Shown here in pieces: positions 47,944 through 57,358 of a stretch of DNA of 64,000 bases. The notes under the pieces were generated by a model that was not told the origin of the DNA, searched no databases, and saw nothing but the letters and a program-made list of their open reading frames with translations. Location of the stretch: NCBI GenBank assembly GCA_016871755.1, contig VHCJ01000016.1, positions 1 to 64,000 on the forward strand, given 5' to 3'. The position numbers were made by a program, and so were the translations under genes. Position 1 is the stretch's first letter, and every line of letters starts with the position of its first letter. Origin of the DNA: Verrucomicrobiota bacterium. Its GTDB lineage: Bacteria > Verrucomicrobiota > Verrucomicrobiia > Opitutales > Opitutaceae.

Positions 47944-49764
47944 ATGCGTTCCCGCGACGTTTCCAAGCCGCTGAGCACCAATCCGCACCTCCGCAAGTGG
48001 GTGCAGAAGATGGCCGAGCTGACCCAGCCGGCGGCGATTCACTGGGTGGATGGGTCGCAGGGAGAGTATGATGCCCTTTGCGCGCAGATGGTCGAGTCCG
48101 GCACGTTCATCAAGTTGAACGAGCAACTCTGGCCGGGCTGCTACTACGCGCGTTCCGACGCCGGCGACGTGGCCCGCGTCGAGGACCGCACGTACGTCTG
48201 CTCGCTTTCGCGGGACAGCGCCGGACCGACCAACCACTGGGTCGATCCCTTCGAGATGCGGCGCAAGCTGAAGACGCTCTTCTCCGGTGCCATGGCGGGC
48301 CGCACGATGTACGTCCTGCCGTTCAGCATGGGTCCGGTCGGGTCGCCCATGGCGCAGATCGGGGTGCAACTCACCGACTCGCCCTACGTCGTCGTGAGCA
48401 TGCGGATCATGGCCCGGATCGGCCTGCCGGTGTTCCGCGAGATCGACCGCGAAGCCAAGCGCGTCGTGCCGTGCCTCCATTCGGTCGGCGCCCCGCTGCG
48501 CCCGGGGCAGAAGGACGTGCCTTGGCCGTGCAAGCCGGAGAAATACATCGTGCACTTCCCGGAGAGCCGCGAGATCTGGTCGTACGGCTCGGGCTACGGC
48601 GGCAACGCGCTGCTCGGCAAGAAGTGCTTTGCCCTCCGCATCGCCTCGAACATGGCTCGCGACGAGGGCTGGATGGCCGAGCACATGCTGATCCTCGGAG
48701 TCGAGAACCCGCAGGGCGAGAAGACCTACGTGGCCGCCGCCTTCCCGAGCGCCTGCGGCAAGACCAACTTCGCCATGCTCGTCCCGCCCGCAGCGTTCCA
48801 GGGGTGGAAGGTCTGGACCGTCGGCGATGACATCGCGTGGCTGCGACCCGACGCCAACGGCCGCCTGCGGGCAATCAATCCGGAATCAGGCTTCTTCGGC
48901 GTGGTCCCGGGCACGTCCGTGAAGACCAATCCCAACGCGATGGCCGCGCTGGCCAAGAACACGATCTTCACCAACGTCGCCCTCACCCCGGAGGGCGGGG
49001 TCTGGTGGGAAGGCATGACGGAGACGCCGCCGTCGGAGTGCTTGGACTGGCAGGGCCGACCGTGGACGCCGGCCCTCGCGCGCGAGACCGGCGCCAAGGC
49101 CGCCCACCCAAACGCGCGCTTCACCGCCCCGGCGTCCCAGTGCCCGACGATCGATCCGGACTGGGAGAAGCCCGAGGGCGTGCCGATCAGCGCCATCGTC
49201 TTCGGGGGGCGCCGGGCGACTACCATGCCGCTCGTGTACCAAGCCTTCAACTGGAGCGCTGGGGTCTACATGGGTGCAACCATGGGGTCCGAGATGACCG
49301 CCGCCGCCGCCGGAGCCCTGGGCAAGGTGCGCCGGGACCCGTTTGCGATGCTGCCGTTCTGCGGTTACCACATGGGGGACTACTTCCGGCACTGGATCAA
49401 GATGCAGCGCAGCCTGAGCGAGACGCCGCGCATCTTCCATGTGAACTGGTTCCGCAAGGACGCCGAGGGGCGTTTCCTCTGGCCCGGGTTCAGCGACAAC
49501 ATGCGCGTCCTCAAATGGATCGTCGACCGCGCCCGCGGGCGCGCGCTCGGTCGCGAGACGCCGATCGGCTGGCAGCCGCGCTACGAGGATCTGGAGTGGA
49601 AGGGACTCGAGTTTTCCCGCGAGACCTTCGACGCCCTGCAGTCCTTCGACCGCTCCGCCTGGCGCAGCGAGATCATCGGCCATGAGGAACTGTTCATCGA
49701 TCTGCACAGCCACTTGCCCAAGGAACTCATCTACGAGCGCGAACTCCTGATCTGCCGGATGTAG
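47944..49764 (+). CDS. pckG: GTP-dependent phosphoenolpyruvate carboxykinase
   Basis: 606 aa. The enzyme converts oxaloacetate and GTP to PEP, the gluconeogenic entry step. Substrate region [13 protein letters not shown], the kinase-1 loop [14 protein letters not shown], and [32 protein letters not shown] are all present. [15 protein letters not shown] is at the C-terminus. This is the GTP type rather than the ATP type. It fits growth on sugar acids or on amino acids through oxaloacetate. It is followed 88 bases later by a small exported protein. Confidence 0.97.
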   Translation: MRSRDVSKPLSTNPHLRKWVQKMAELTQPAAIHWVDGSQGEYDALCAQMVESGTFIKLNEQLWPGCYYARSDAGDVARVEDRTYVCSLSRDSAGPTNHWVDPFEMRRKLKTLFSGAMAGRTMYVLPFSMGPVGSPMAQIGVQLTDSPYVVVSMRIMARIGLPVFREIDREAKRVVPCLHSVGAPLRPGQKDVPWPCKPEKYIVHFPESREIWSYGSGYGGNALLGKKCFALRIASNMARDEGWMAEHMLILGVENPQGEKTYVAAAFPSACGKTNFAMLVPPAAFQGWKVWTVGDDIAWLRPDANGRLRAINPESGFFGVVPGTSVKTNPNAMAALAKNTIFTNVALTPEGGVWWEGMTETPPSECLDWQGRPWTPALARETGAKAAHPNARFTAPASQCPTIDPDWEKPEGVPISAIVFGGRRATTMPLVYQAFNWSAGVYMGATMGSEMTAAAAGALGKVRRDPFAMLPFCGYHMGDYFRHWIKMQRSLSETPRIFHVNWFRKDAEGRFLWPGFSDNMRVLKWIVDRARGRALGRETPIGWQPRYEDLEWKGLEFSRETFDALQSFDRSAWRSEIIGHEELFIDLHSHLPKELIYERELLICRM

Positions 49765-49852
49765 CGCGGGAGATGCCCCGGCCTCAGCCGGGGTCGCGGT
49801 CAACCTCGCCGGCGCGCTTGCGGCGGCGCACTGTTCCGGAGATCTTTGCTGC

Positions 49853-50620
49853 ATGAGCGTGATCGGGTGTATGCGTCGCTGTCTGTGGCTGATTGTCGCG
49901 TTTCTTCCGCTGGGACTTCGCGCTGAAATGCCGGCGCCTTTGCAGGCAGCCGTCGACAAGCTGATCGCTGACACGGATCACTGGGCTTACACGCAGGAGG
50001 TGCGGGAGTACTCCCGGCGGGGTGATCCCGAGGGCGGTCCCACGCTTGAGCGTTATGACCCCTCCAAGCCGGACGATGAACAGTGGTCGCTGCGGCTCTA
50101 CCGGGGTCGCATTCCTTCGGAGGAGGACATTCGCACGTGGAAGCGGCGCAAGGAACGGGAGGCGCGGCGGCGGGAGCGGCCGTTGGGTGAGGTGATGGAT
50201 TTCGAGCGGGCCACGCTCGTCGAGGAGCAACCGGAGGTCTACCTGTACCGAGTGCCGATCAAGCCCGGGGTGAGTCGGCGCCTGCCGTCCGACAAGTTCG
50301 AGGTGGTCGTGCGGGTCGGCAAGGCCCGCTCCGAAATCGAGCGCGTCACCGTTCGCGCCACCGAGGGCTTCCGGCTCTCCGGCGTGGCCGGGCTCGCGGC
50401 GCGGGTCGACCGCGTGGAGATCGACGCCGTCTTCGCGGTCGTGGACCCAGCCTACGCCGCGCAGCCGTCGCGGATCATCGCCGAGGGCGCCGGCAAGGTG
50501 GCGTGGGTCTTCCGGGTCGGCGGCCGCGCCGAAATCGCCTGGTCCGAGATTACCCGGGTGAAACCGTACAAGGATCGGTTCGGCGTCGAGATCGGCGACG
50601 TCAAGGCGCTCGATTTCTAG
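49853..50620 (+). CDS. Hypothetical exported protein
   Basis: 255 aa with a signal peptide in the first 25 residues (WLIVAFLPLGLRAEM). The mature part opens with a helical region (LQAAVDKLIADTDHWAYTQ), then has a basic stretch (TWKRRKEREARRRERP). The C-terminal half is strand-rich (FEVVVRVGKARSEIERVTV, then DAVFAVVDPAYAAQPS). No catalytic motif was recognised. It may share a transcript with pckG. Confidence 0.75.
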   Translation: MSVIGCMRRCLWLIVAFLPLGLRAEMPAPLQAAVDKLIADTDHWAYTQEVREYSRRGDPEGGPTLERYDPSKPDDEQWSLRLYRGRIPSEEDIRTWKRRKEREARRRERPLGEVMDFERATLVEEQPEVYLYRVPIKPGVSRRLPSDKFEVVVRVGKARSEIERVTVRATEGFRLSGVAGLAARVDRVEIDAVFAVVDPAYAAQPSRIIAEGAGKVAWVFRVGGRAEIAWSEITRVKPYKDRFGVEIGDVKALDF

Positions 50621-50643
50621 GCCATTCCGGAGCGCCCGTGTCC

Positions 50644-50660
50644 CTGGGTTCGAATCCCAG
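50644..50660 (+). other. tRNA T-arm-like fragment
   Basis: CTGGG-TTCGAAT-CCCAG makes a perfect T-stem and loop with the conserved TTCGA, but there is no pairing acceptor strand and no D- or anticodon arm. It could be the leftover of an attachment site or a decayed tRNA, or chance. It is directly followed by a hairpin. Confidence 0.4.
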
Positions 50661-50666
50661 AAAAGA

Positions 50667-50695
50667 TTAAGCCCGCCTACCCAAGGCGGGCTTAA
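50667..50695. terminator. Intergenic hairpin, likely bidirectional terminator
   Basis: An 11-bp perfect stem TTAAGCCCGCC/GGCGGGCTTAA with a seven-base loop. A poor T-run follows on plus; on minus it is followed by AATCTTTTCT. It lies between the convergent exported-protein and TerC genes, so it could end both. Confidence 0.65.
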
Positions 50696-50813
50696 CTCTC
50701 TACCTCAAGACCAACAAACCAATTGAACCACGCAGAGGTAGACGGAGGGATGCGGACAAACGTTCAAAAAGAAAAAACAGTCCGTTCGCCCGGCCTCCCG
50801 CCGGCGGGGCGAC

Positions 50814-51842
50814 TCAGCCGGTCGCCGCCGGCGGTCGCCGGGCGAAGCTGAGCGACAGGGTCACCGAGGCGGCAAGGATGAAGCCGATGATCCCGAGCGA
50901 CCAGGTCACCGGGAACTTCCCTCCAAACGCCTCATTCAGCCACACCATCTTCAGTCCGACGAAGATCAGGATCAGGCCCAGCCCGTACTTCAGCGCCCAG
51001 AAGCGGTGCATCACCCCGGCGAGCAGGAAGAAGAGTGCGCGCAGACCGAGGATGGCGAAGACGTTCGAGGTGAACACGATCAGCGGCTCCTTGGTGATCG
51101 CAAAGATCGCCGGAACCGAGTCGACCGCGAACACGATATCGCTCAGTTCGATGAAGACCAACGTGACCAGCAGCGGGGTGGCATACAGCACGCCCTCCTT
51201 GCGCAGGAAGAAGCGATCGCCGTGAAGCTGGGGCGTCACCGGGATCAGGCGGCGGAGCAGGCGGATCACCGGGTTGCGTTCGGGTTCGATCGGCTTCTCC
51301 GGGGCGAAGAGGATCTTCAGTCCGGTCAGGATCAGGAAGCCGCCAAAGAGCCAGATCACCCAGTGCAACTGCATCAGCGCGGCGCCGATTGAGATGAAGA
51401 TAATGCGGAAAATCAGTGCGCCGAGGATACCGTAGAAGAGAACCCGGTGCTGGTACTTCGCCGGGATCGCGAAGTACGAGAAAACGACCACGAAGACGAA
51501 GATGTTGTCGACGGAGAGCGACTTCTCGACGACGAAGCCAGTCAGGAACTCCAGAGCCGTCTGGTCGGCGAGGGCCGCCGCTTGCGCCGCCGTCATACCC
51601 TCGGCAATGAGGCGTGGATCCTGCGGCAGTTTCCACGCCGCGTATTTCCAGAGTCCGAAGCAGAACAGCATGGCGAGGCTGATCCATACCACGCTCCACG
51701 TCAGGGCCTCCTTGAATCCGACGTCATGGGCTTCGCGGTGGAAGACTCCGAGGTCCAAGGCGAGAAACCCCAAAACCCCGAGGGTAAACAATCCGTAGAA
51801 CCACCAGTAGTCGGTGAACGGGAAGAGTGAGTAGTCAGGCAT
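50814..51842 (-). CDS. TerC family membrane protein
   Basis: 342 aa with about eight hydrophobic helices. The family motifs are the N-terminal FLALDLGVFHREAHDV, the ion-site EKSLSVDNIFVF in one helix, and the matching ELSDIVFAVDSVPAIFAIT in another; the acidic residues of these two helices form the metal path. TerC proteins include manganese exporters (Alx/MntX-like) and protein-secretion partners; which applies here is unknown. I looked for a yybP-ykoY riboswitch upstream and did not find it. Confidence 0.92.
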   Translation of the reverse strand: MPDYSLFPFTDYWWFYGLFTLGVLGFLALDLGVFHREAHDVGFKEALTWSVVWISLAMLFCFGLWKYAAWKLPQDPRLIAEGMTAAQAAALADQTALEFLTGFVVEKSLSVDNIFVFVVVFSYFAIPAKYQHRVLFYGILGALIFRIIFISIGAALMQLHWVIWLFGGFLILTGLKILFAPEKPIEPERNPVIRLLRRLIPVTPQLHGDRFFLRKEGVLYATPLLVTLVFIELSDIVFAVDSVPAIFAITKEPLIVFTSNVFAILGLRALFFLLAGVMHRFWALKYGLGLILIFVGLKMVWLNEAFGGKFPVTWSLGIIGFILAASVTLSLSFARRPPAATG

Positions 51843-52362
51843 GTGGTGTGTGGGAACAGCGCGGCTTGAAGCCGAACGCCTACAAGGTCCGGAACGCTCC
51901 CTCCGCGCAAATCCGCAGACGTGGAAAAGTCGCCCGAAATTCCTCGGTCGCCGCGAGCTGCCTTGCTCTCGACATCGCTATGCAATAATGACTGCGGCGA
52001 AGGGATCTGCGGCGGAGGCGGAAACGGGATGCCGTGGAGCATGACAGCCGAGGCAGAGGTGTCCACCGCGCCAGGGCGCCAACCGTTGAACCAGCGGAGG
52101 CCGGGATGATTTCTCGGACTGTCCGGTATTGTGGGGGTGGAGGGAGCTTTGGACCAACCTAGCGTCTGCAGGGCGTGCGGTGCGCCCCGGTTCGGTGCTG
52201 TTGCGCCGCTCTCTCCACCTATCCGCGTTCCCTTCTCATGGCCTTCGGCAGTCTGCACGGGTTGGACCTCTTCGTGGTGGTCCTCCGCGTCTCCCCCTGG
52301 GGCGCGAGGCGCTCGGGAGATGGCGTGGGCGGTTGTTTGCTTCTGCGTTCCCGGTTGACGTC
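51843..52362. other. Noncoding stretch between TerC and truncated oxidoreductase
   Basis: 520 bases. Only short, weakly coding frames are present. It would hold the TerC promoter. I found no clear RNA gene. Confidence 0.4.
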
Positions 52363-52660
52363 ATGAAGGGTCCGTCGCGCCTCCGCGCCGTCCTGGTCGG
52401 CATTTCCGGCTACGGCCGCATTCATCTGGGTTTGGCTCGGGCGGCCCAGCCACTGGGCCTTGACCTCGTGGCCGCCGTGGTCATCAATCGCGACGAGGAG
52501 CCCGCGGAGGTGGCCCGGTTGGAGCGGGAGGGGTGTCGCATCTACTCCGACTATGAGTCGATGCTGCGAGCCGAGCGGGGTCGCGCCGAGTTGTGTCTCA
52601 TCCCGACAGGCATCGCCTGGCACGAACGGATGACCGTCGCGGCCCTCGAGTCCGCCGCCG
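52363..52660 (+). pseudogene. Truncated Gfo/Idh/MocA-family oxidoreductase
   Basis: From ATG 52363 the frame reads an NAD-binding Rossmann start (LRAVLVGISGYGRIHLGLA) with GxGxxx of the family, a second strand (LDLVAAVVIN) and CLIPTGIAWHERMTVAALE, all normal for the first ~95 residues. The next block should be the EKP motif, but the sequence changes to a Gly/Arg/Ala-rich stretch running into an oppositely oriented gene. The breakpoint is near 52650-52660. The catalytic domain is missing, so it cannot function. Confidence 0.72.
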
Positions 52661-52729
52661 GCGACCCCCGCCTCGCCGCCGGAGGTCGGACCGGTGGCTC
52701 CGGGGCCGGGGCAGCGAGGGCGGGGCGGA

Positions 52730-53346
52730 GCAATTCCCAGCGTGCAGTCGCGGAGGAGCACCACGCGGTAATTGCGGTACAGCGCGTCCGTCAGCGTCGT
52801 GTGCACGCAGGCGTTCGTGGCGAAGCCGACGACGACGAGGGTCTCGATCCGCAGGTTGCGGAGGAGGGTGTCGAGGTGGGTGCCGTGAAAGCCGCTGTAG
52901 AAGAGCTTCGGACAGACGTGGTCCCTAGGCTGGGGCGCAACGCAGGCGCTGAACTAAAACTCCTCCGGTGACTCGTGTCGCCAGCGTTCGTCGTCGGTCA
53001 GGCCATGGGTGCGGCGCAGCACCGCGCCAAATTCACTGCGATCGCCGCGCACGCCGGGGTTGCTGTTGTTGGCGTAGATCACCGGCAGGCCGATGCGGCG
53101 GGCGGCCTGCAGGCTGGGAGCAATCCGTTCGCGCAGGAGGGTGCGTTGGAGTTCGAAGGATCCCGGGAACCAGAGTGGTTCGCGTTCCGGCCGCGGCTCA
53201 CCCTCGGAGTAGCCGAGTCCATAGACGTCGATCGGCAGGAACGCGGTGCGTTCAACCGGGAGAGTCAGCGTCTCCTCGCGGTGACCGCGCTGGTGCCCCA
53301 CCGGCAGCAAGTCGTAGAAGCGGGCCGGGAGAACGAGGTCGGGCAT
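52730..53346 (-). pseudogene. Isochorismatase-family hydrolase, amber stop and truncated
   Basis: Starts MPDLVLPARF and reads ERTAFLPIDVYGLGY, an isochorismatase-like hydrolase N-terminus. An in-frame TAG follows SPEEF at about 52954. Beyond the stop the same frame continues into FYSGFHGTHLDTLLRNL, VVVGFATNACVHTTLTDALYRNY and RVVLLRDCTLG, which carry the catalytic Cys of the family. Homology ends near 52732 where it meets the truncated oxidoreductase. Two lesions, an amber stop and a lost C-terminus, mark a pseudogene. Confidence 0.72.
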
Positions 53347-53531
53347 GGCGGGCGAATTCAGGGAACACGCGGGGTGGGCGGTGGAGGATCGGGCGTCCTA
53401 GCTGTGATGTTTCAGGAGGTTGTCCGCTCGTGACGGGACCAAGAAAGTTGGGTTCGACCAAGAACCAATCTTAAAACCCACCGCACGCAGACATGCGCAA
53501 GGCCGCCCGGCTCCGCTTCCGCGCGCGCGGT

Positions 53532-55394
53532 TCACCACCCGATGCCGTGGTCCTCCCCGTGGTTGCTGGACCCGCCCCAGAGGGTGCCGTGCCGCGTGTC
53601 GAACCAGATCGCGTTGATCGGACCGGAGGTACGGTCGTCGAAGCGCAGGCGATAGCCCATCCCGGCAAGCTCCTTCCGCACGTAGGGCGGCGTGGAATCG
53701 TGCAGCACGATGCTGCCCGGGCGCGGCCGGCGGTCCTCGCCCCCCAGCGACAGCCAGAGCTGGTCGGTGTTCACGTTCGGGGCTTCCGTGGCCTCCTGCA
53801 CCGTCATGCCGAACTCCACCACGTTCAGGAAGAACTGCAGGAGGTTCTGGTCCTGCACGTCTCCGCCCTGGACCGCGAATGACAAGAAGGGCTTCCCGTC
53901 GCGGAGCGCGAGCGTCGGCGTCAGGGTGACGCGGGGACGCTTGCCGGGCTCCACGACGTTGAAGGGGTTCTCGGCCTGATCGGTAACGAAGCTCTGCATG
54001 CGCTGGCTCATGCCGATTCCCGTCCGGCCCGCGATGCAGGCAGGGTTCCAGCCGCCGCTCGGCGTGACCGAGACCACCCAGCCTTCGCGGTCCGCCGCCT
54101 CGATGGAGGTGGTCCCGAGTTGGAGATCGCGCAGGAATTCCGCGTGAGACGCGACGCGGCGGGGCGGCGCTGCGGGCTTCGCCCGCGTTGGGAGTAGGTC
54201 AAGGTACGGGTTGATCCGACCTTCGAAGGGATACGGATCGCCGGGCGCGACGTGGGGTTGGTTGCGCGCGGGGTCGATCGCCTTGGCGCGTTCCCGGGCG
54301 TACGCCTTGGAGAGCAGGCCCCGGATCGGCTCCTCCGGCGGGAAGTAGGGGTCGCCGTAGTAGAAGTCGCGGTCCGCGAAGGTCAGGTGCATCACCTGCA
54401 GGAGGGTGTGCAGGTACCGCGCCGAGTTGTAGCCCATCGCCCTCAGGTCGAAGGTCTCGAGGATGTTCAGGGCCTGGAGCATCATCGGCCCCTGGGTCCA
54501 CTGCTGCAGCTTGTACACGTCGATGCCCCGGTAGTTGACCGACAGCGGTTCCTCCTGGAGCACGCGCCAGTTCGCCAGATCCTGCTCGGTGATCAATCCG
54601 CCCTGCTCGCGGCAGCCGCGGACAAACTCCGCCGCGATGTCACCGCGATAGAAGCGGTCGTAGGCGGCCATGATGGCCTCCTTGCGGCTCCGGCCCTGCT
54701 GTAGGGCGGCTTTCTCGGCCTCCACCAGTTTCTGCAGGGTCGCGAGGAGGTCGGGCTGGCGGAAGATTTCCCCGGCGCGCGGAGCCTCGCGCGCCTCCCC
54801 GAGGTGCGGCAGGAACAGTGCCTTGGAGTAGGGCCACCCCTTCAAACGATCCTTGTCCTTCTCGAAGCTGTTCGCGGCCTGCGCCTCGATCGGGTAGCCT
54901 TCGGCCATCTGCATCGCCGGGGCGAGCACGTCCGCGAGCGAGAGCGTGCCGTACTCCGCCAGCATCACCATCAGCCCGCCCGGCGTCCCGGGCGTCACCG
55001 CCGCCAGCGGGCCGTACTGCGGGGGATAGTTCATTCCCTGCCGCCGAAAGAATTCCGCCGTCGCCCCGGTCGGGGCCACGCCAAGTGCGTTGATCGCAAT
55101 CACCTTCCCGGTCTTGGGATGGTAGATCAGGGCCTGGGTCTCGCCGCCCCAGCTCAGGACGTCGAACATGGTGCAGGTGGCCGCGAGCATCGCGCAGGCC
55201 GCGTCGACCGCGTTGCCGCCTTTCTGGAAGGTCATCGCGCCCGCCGTCGCCGCGAGGGGCTTGCCCGTGATCGCCATCCAGTGCCGGCCGTGCAGGGGCG
55301 GCTTCTGCGAGTGGACGGGCAGGTCGTTGAAGGACTGCGCGACGAGCACGGGGCAGAGGGCGATCGCGGCGGTGACGAGGAGGGGGAATTTCAT
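53532..55394 (-). CDS. ggt: Gamma-glutamyltransferase, exported
   Basis: 620 aa with a signal peptide at 1-20. It is an autoprocessing Ntn-hydrolase that breaks the gamma-glutamyl bond of glutathione and similar peptides in the periplasm. The large-subunit start has GAMTFQKGGNAVDAACAM. The autocleavage Thr is T428 in LGTTSIEAADREG, here with Ser in place of the usual His after the two Thr. SGGWNPACIAGRTG and FAVQGGDVQDQNLLQF are typical of the small subunit. ATG 55394 is chosen over an Arg/Pro-rich extension. Confidence 0.88.
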   Translation of the reverse strand: MKFPLLVTAAIALCPVLVAQSFNDLPVHSQKPPLHGRHWMAITGKPLAATAGAMTFQKGGNAVDAACAMLAATCTMFDVLSWGGETQALIYHPKTGKVIAINALGVAPTGATAEFFRRQGMNYPPQYGPLAAVTPGTPGGLMVMLAEYGTLSLADVLAPAMQMAEGYPIEAQAANSFEKDKDRLKGWPYSKALFLPHLGEAREAPRAGEIFRQPDLLATLQKLVEAEKAALQQGRSRKEAIMAAYDRFYRGDIAAEFVRGCREQGGLITEQDLANWRVLQEEPLSVNYRGIDVYKLQQWTQGPMMLQALNILETFDLRAMGYNSARYLHTLLQVMHLTFADRDFYYGDPYFPPEEPIRGLLSKAYARERAKAIDPARNQPHVAPGDPYPFEGRINPYLDLLPTRAKPAAPPRRVASHAEFLRDLQLGTTSIEAADREGWVVSVTPSGGWNPACIAGRTGIGMSQRMQSFVTDQAENPFNVVEPGKRPRVTLTPTLALRDGKPFLSFAVQGGDVQDQNLLQFFLNVVEFGMTVQEATEAPNVNTDQLWLSLGGEDRRPRPGSIVLHDSTPPYVRKELAGMGYRLRFDDRTSGPINAIWFDTRHGTLWGGSSNHGEDHGIGW

Positions 55395-55838
55395 GGTGGG
55401 AGGTTCGCCGCGGGTCCCGCCGGGGAAGGGGCGGGGAGAGGCGGCGGCTGGGCGGCGAAAGAGGGCGCGAGTGCGTTGCGCGTGTGCTGGGGCGGCGTGG
55501 GCGCGGCGCTGGAAAAGGGATTGGGGTCGCGTGGGGAGCACGCTGGGGCACCGCCGGGGTTGGCCTAGGGGAACTACGCGTCGGCGCGAAGGAGGGGATC
55601 GGGTGAGTGACGACGCGCCCGGCGCAGGCCGTCAGGAACAGGACCGTCGAGACAAGTCCCAGCAGCCAACCGCGGCGCGGGAGAGCAAAGGTGCGCCACA
55701 CGGGCGAAGTCGACTGACGGGTCATCATCGGAGGGGCGGGGGACGTAGATGGGATGCGCCGTGGAGTGCCGGGCGGCAAGCTCTTCCACCGATCGCGTTT
55801 GACACCGCCGGGTGGGGGAGGGTGAGCATGGTCTTCGC
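55395..55838. other. Divergent gap containing a lipoprotein-signal-like frame
   Basis: 443 bases between ggt and the sialidase-like gene. On minus from ATG 55728 a frame reads MTRQSTSPVW, then a strong lipobox WLLGLVSTVLFLTACAG, but it soon turns Pro/Arg-rich and runs into ggt in the wrong frame. It may be the remnant of a small lipoprotein gene, or chance. Confidence 0.3.
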
Positions 55839-57230
55839 ATGCCCGCCGCCCCGCTCCGCCGTCGTTGCCTCCGCGTCCGGGCGTGGTTTCGGCCGACCTT
55901 CGGTCCCGGCCTGGCCCGGCCCTCTCCGCGGATCTTCGCCGCCTGCGCCGCCGCGGCGTTGGCCGCGCTGTCGACGGCGGCGGCCGGCGGTTCTCCGGCG
56001 TCCGCGGAGGAGATCCGGCGGGAGCGGTTCGTCGCTTCGCCCAAGCCCGGGGTCGCGGTGCTGGCGAGCGCCTACTACACGCGACCGACGGGACTCGACT
56101 TGATCTCGATGCACCAATGGATGTCGCGCTCCGACACCACCGACGTGGCCTTCATCCGGATCTCCCCCGACCATGGCGCGACGTGGTCAGCGCCGGAGGA
56201 GGTGCGCACCGAGGAGCGGCGGCCCGATGGCACGCTCCGGCGGATGCTGCGCGGCGGGTGCGTGGATGCCTACACCGGTGTCTTTCTGCGCTTCCGGATC
56301 GAGGGAGTCCTGCCCACCGATGATCCGTTGGAGGGGCTCCGGCGGTGGACGGTGCATTACAGTGGATCAAGGGACGGCGGGCGGACGTGGTTCGTCGATG
56401 AACAGATCATTCACCGCGGTCCGGGCTACACCGCAGTGCGGCCCCTCCCGGGCGTCGAAATCGGCAAGACGTGCTACATGATCGGCGACACCGCCTCGGT
56501 GCCGCTTTTTCTCGCCGATGGCACGCTGCTGCTGCCGATCATTCTCACGCCGGCCGGGCCGGACGGAAACTACGTGAATCCGGGCGGCGGATACACCTAC
56601 ACGGATGCCGCCGTGCTCCTCGGGCGCTGGACGGCGGACCGCTCCCGGCTCGAGTGGGAAATCTCGGAGCGCGTGCGTGGCGACCCCGCGCGGTCCACCC
56701 GGGGCATGGACGAACCCACGTTGGCGGCGCTGGCGGATGGGCGGCTGCTGATGGTGCTGCGGGGGTCGAATGACCGGAAGCCCGACCTCCCGGGCCATCG
56801 CTGGGCGGCGTACTCCAGCGACCACGGACGCTCCTGGACCACTCCGGCGCCTTGGACCTACACGGATGGCACGACCTTCCATTCGCCGTCGTCGTGCTCG
56901 CAGTTGCTGACCCATTCGAGCGGACGGATCTTCTGGCTGGGCAACCTCACGCCGGAAAACCCCCGCGGCAACCGGCCGCGCTATCCGTTCGTCGTGGGCG
57001 AGGTGGACCGCGGGTCTGGTCGTCTGATGGAGCGCACGGTGCGCGTGGTCGACGACCGCCGTCCGGACGACAGCCCGGATTTGGCGCTCTCGAATTTCTC
57101 GGCCCGCGAGGACCGGGCCACCGGCGAGATCGTGCTGCACCTGACGCGCCTCTTTGCCCGCTCCCACGGCGAGACGCGCGACTGGACGGCCGACGCGGAG
57201 ATCTACCGGATTCCGGTGCGGTCGGAGTAG
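55839..57230 (+). CDS. Exported sialidase-like BNR-repeat protein
   Basis: 463 aa from ATG 55839. The N-terminus is Arg-rich followed by a hydrophobic signal (FAACAAAALAALSTAAAGG). The mature part is a six-bladed propeller type with Asp-box motifs SPDHGATWS, SRDGGRTWF and SSDHGRSWT. It contains MDEPTLAALADGRLLMVLRGS, which has a Glu and Arg positioned as in sialidases. It may release terminal sugars, but not all sialidase catalytic residues were verified, and many BNR proteins are not sialidases. Next to it is a carboxylate transporter. Confidence 0.8.
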   Translation: MPAAPLRRRCLRVRAWFRPTFGPGLARPSPRIFAACAAAALAALSTAAAGGSPASAEEIRRERFVASPKPGVAVLASAYYTRPTGLDLISMHQWMSRSDTTDVAFIRISPDHGATWSAPEEVRTEERRPDGTLRRMLRGGCVDAYTGVFLRFRIEGVLPTDDPLEGLRRWTVHYSGSRDGGRTWFVDEQIIHRGPGYTAVRPLPGVEIGKTCYMIGDTASVPLFLADGTLLLPIILTPAGPDGNYVNPGGGYTYTDAAVLLGRWTADRSRLEWEISERVRGDPARSTRGMDEPTLAALADGRLLMVLRGSNDRKPDLPGHRWAAYSSDHGRSWTTPAPWTYTDGTTFHSPSSCSQLLTHSSGRIFWLGNLTPENPRGNRPRYPFVVGEVDRGSGRLMERTVRVVDDRRPDDSPDLALSNFSAREDRATGEIVLHLTRLFARSHGETRDWTADAEIYRIPVRSE

Positions 57231-57358
57231 GTGCCGGCGAGCGTGCGCGAGGGAGAGGCGGCGCGGGGGGGCACGTTCCCCGAATCGGTCCTCGCCTTCG
57301 CGGCCCGGTTTCCTCCTAAGTGCGGGAGCGGCCGGCTTCGCCGACGCGGCTACCCCCT

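Noticed and set aside
51843-52100. A yybP-ykoY manganese riboswitch upstream of TerC
   Set aside because: Looked for the conserved core of the aptamer on the minus strand and did not find it.
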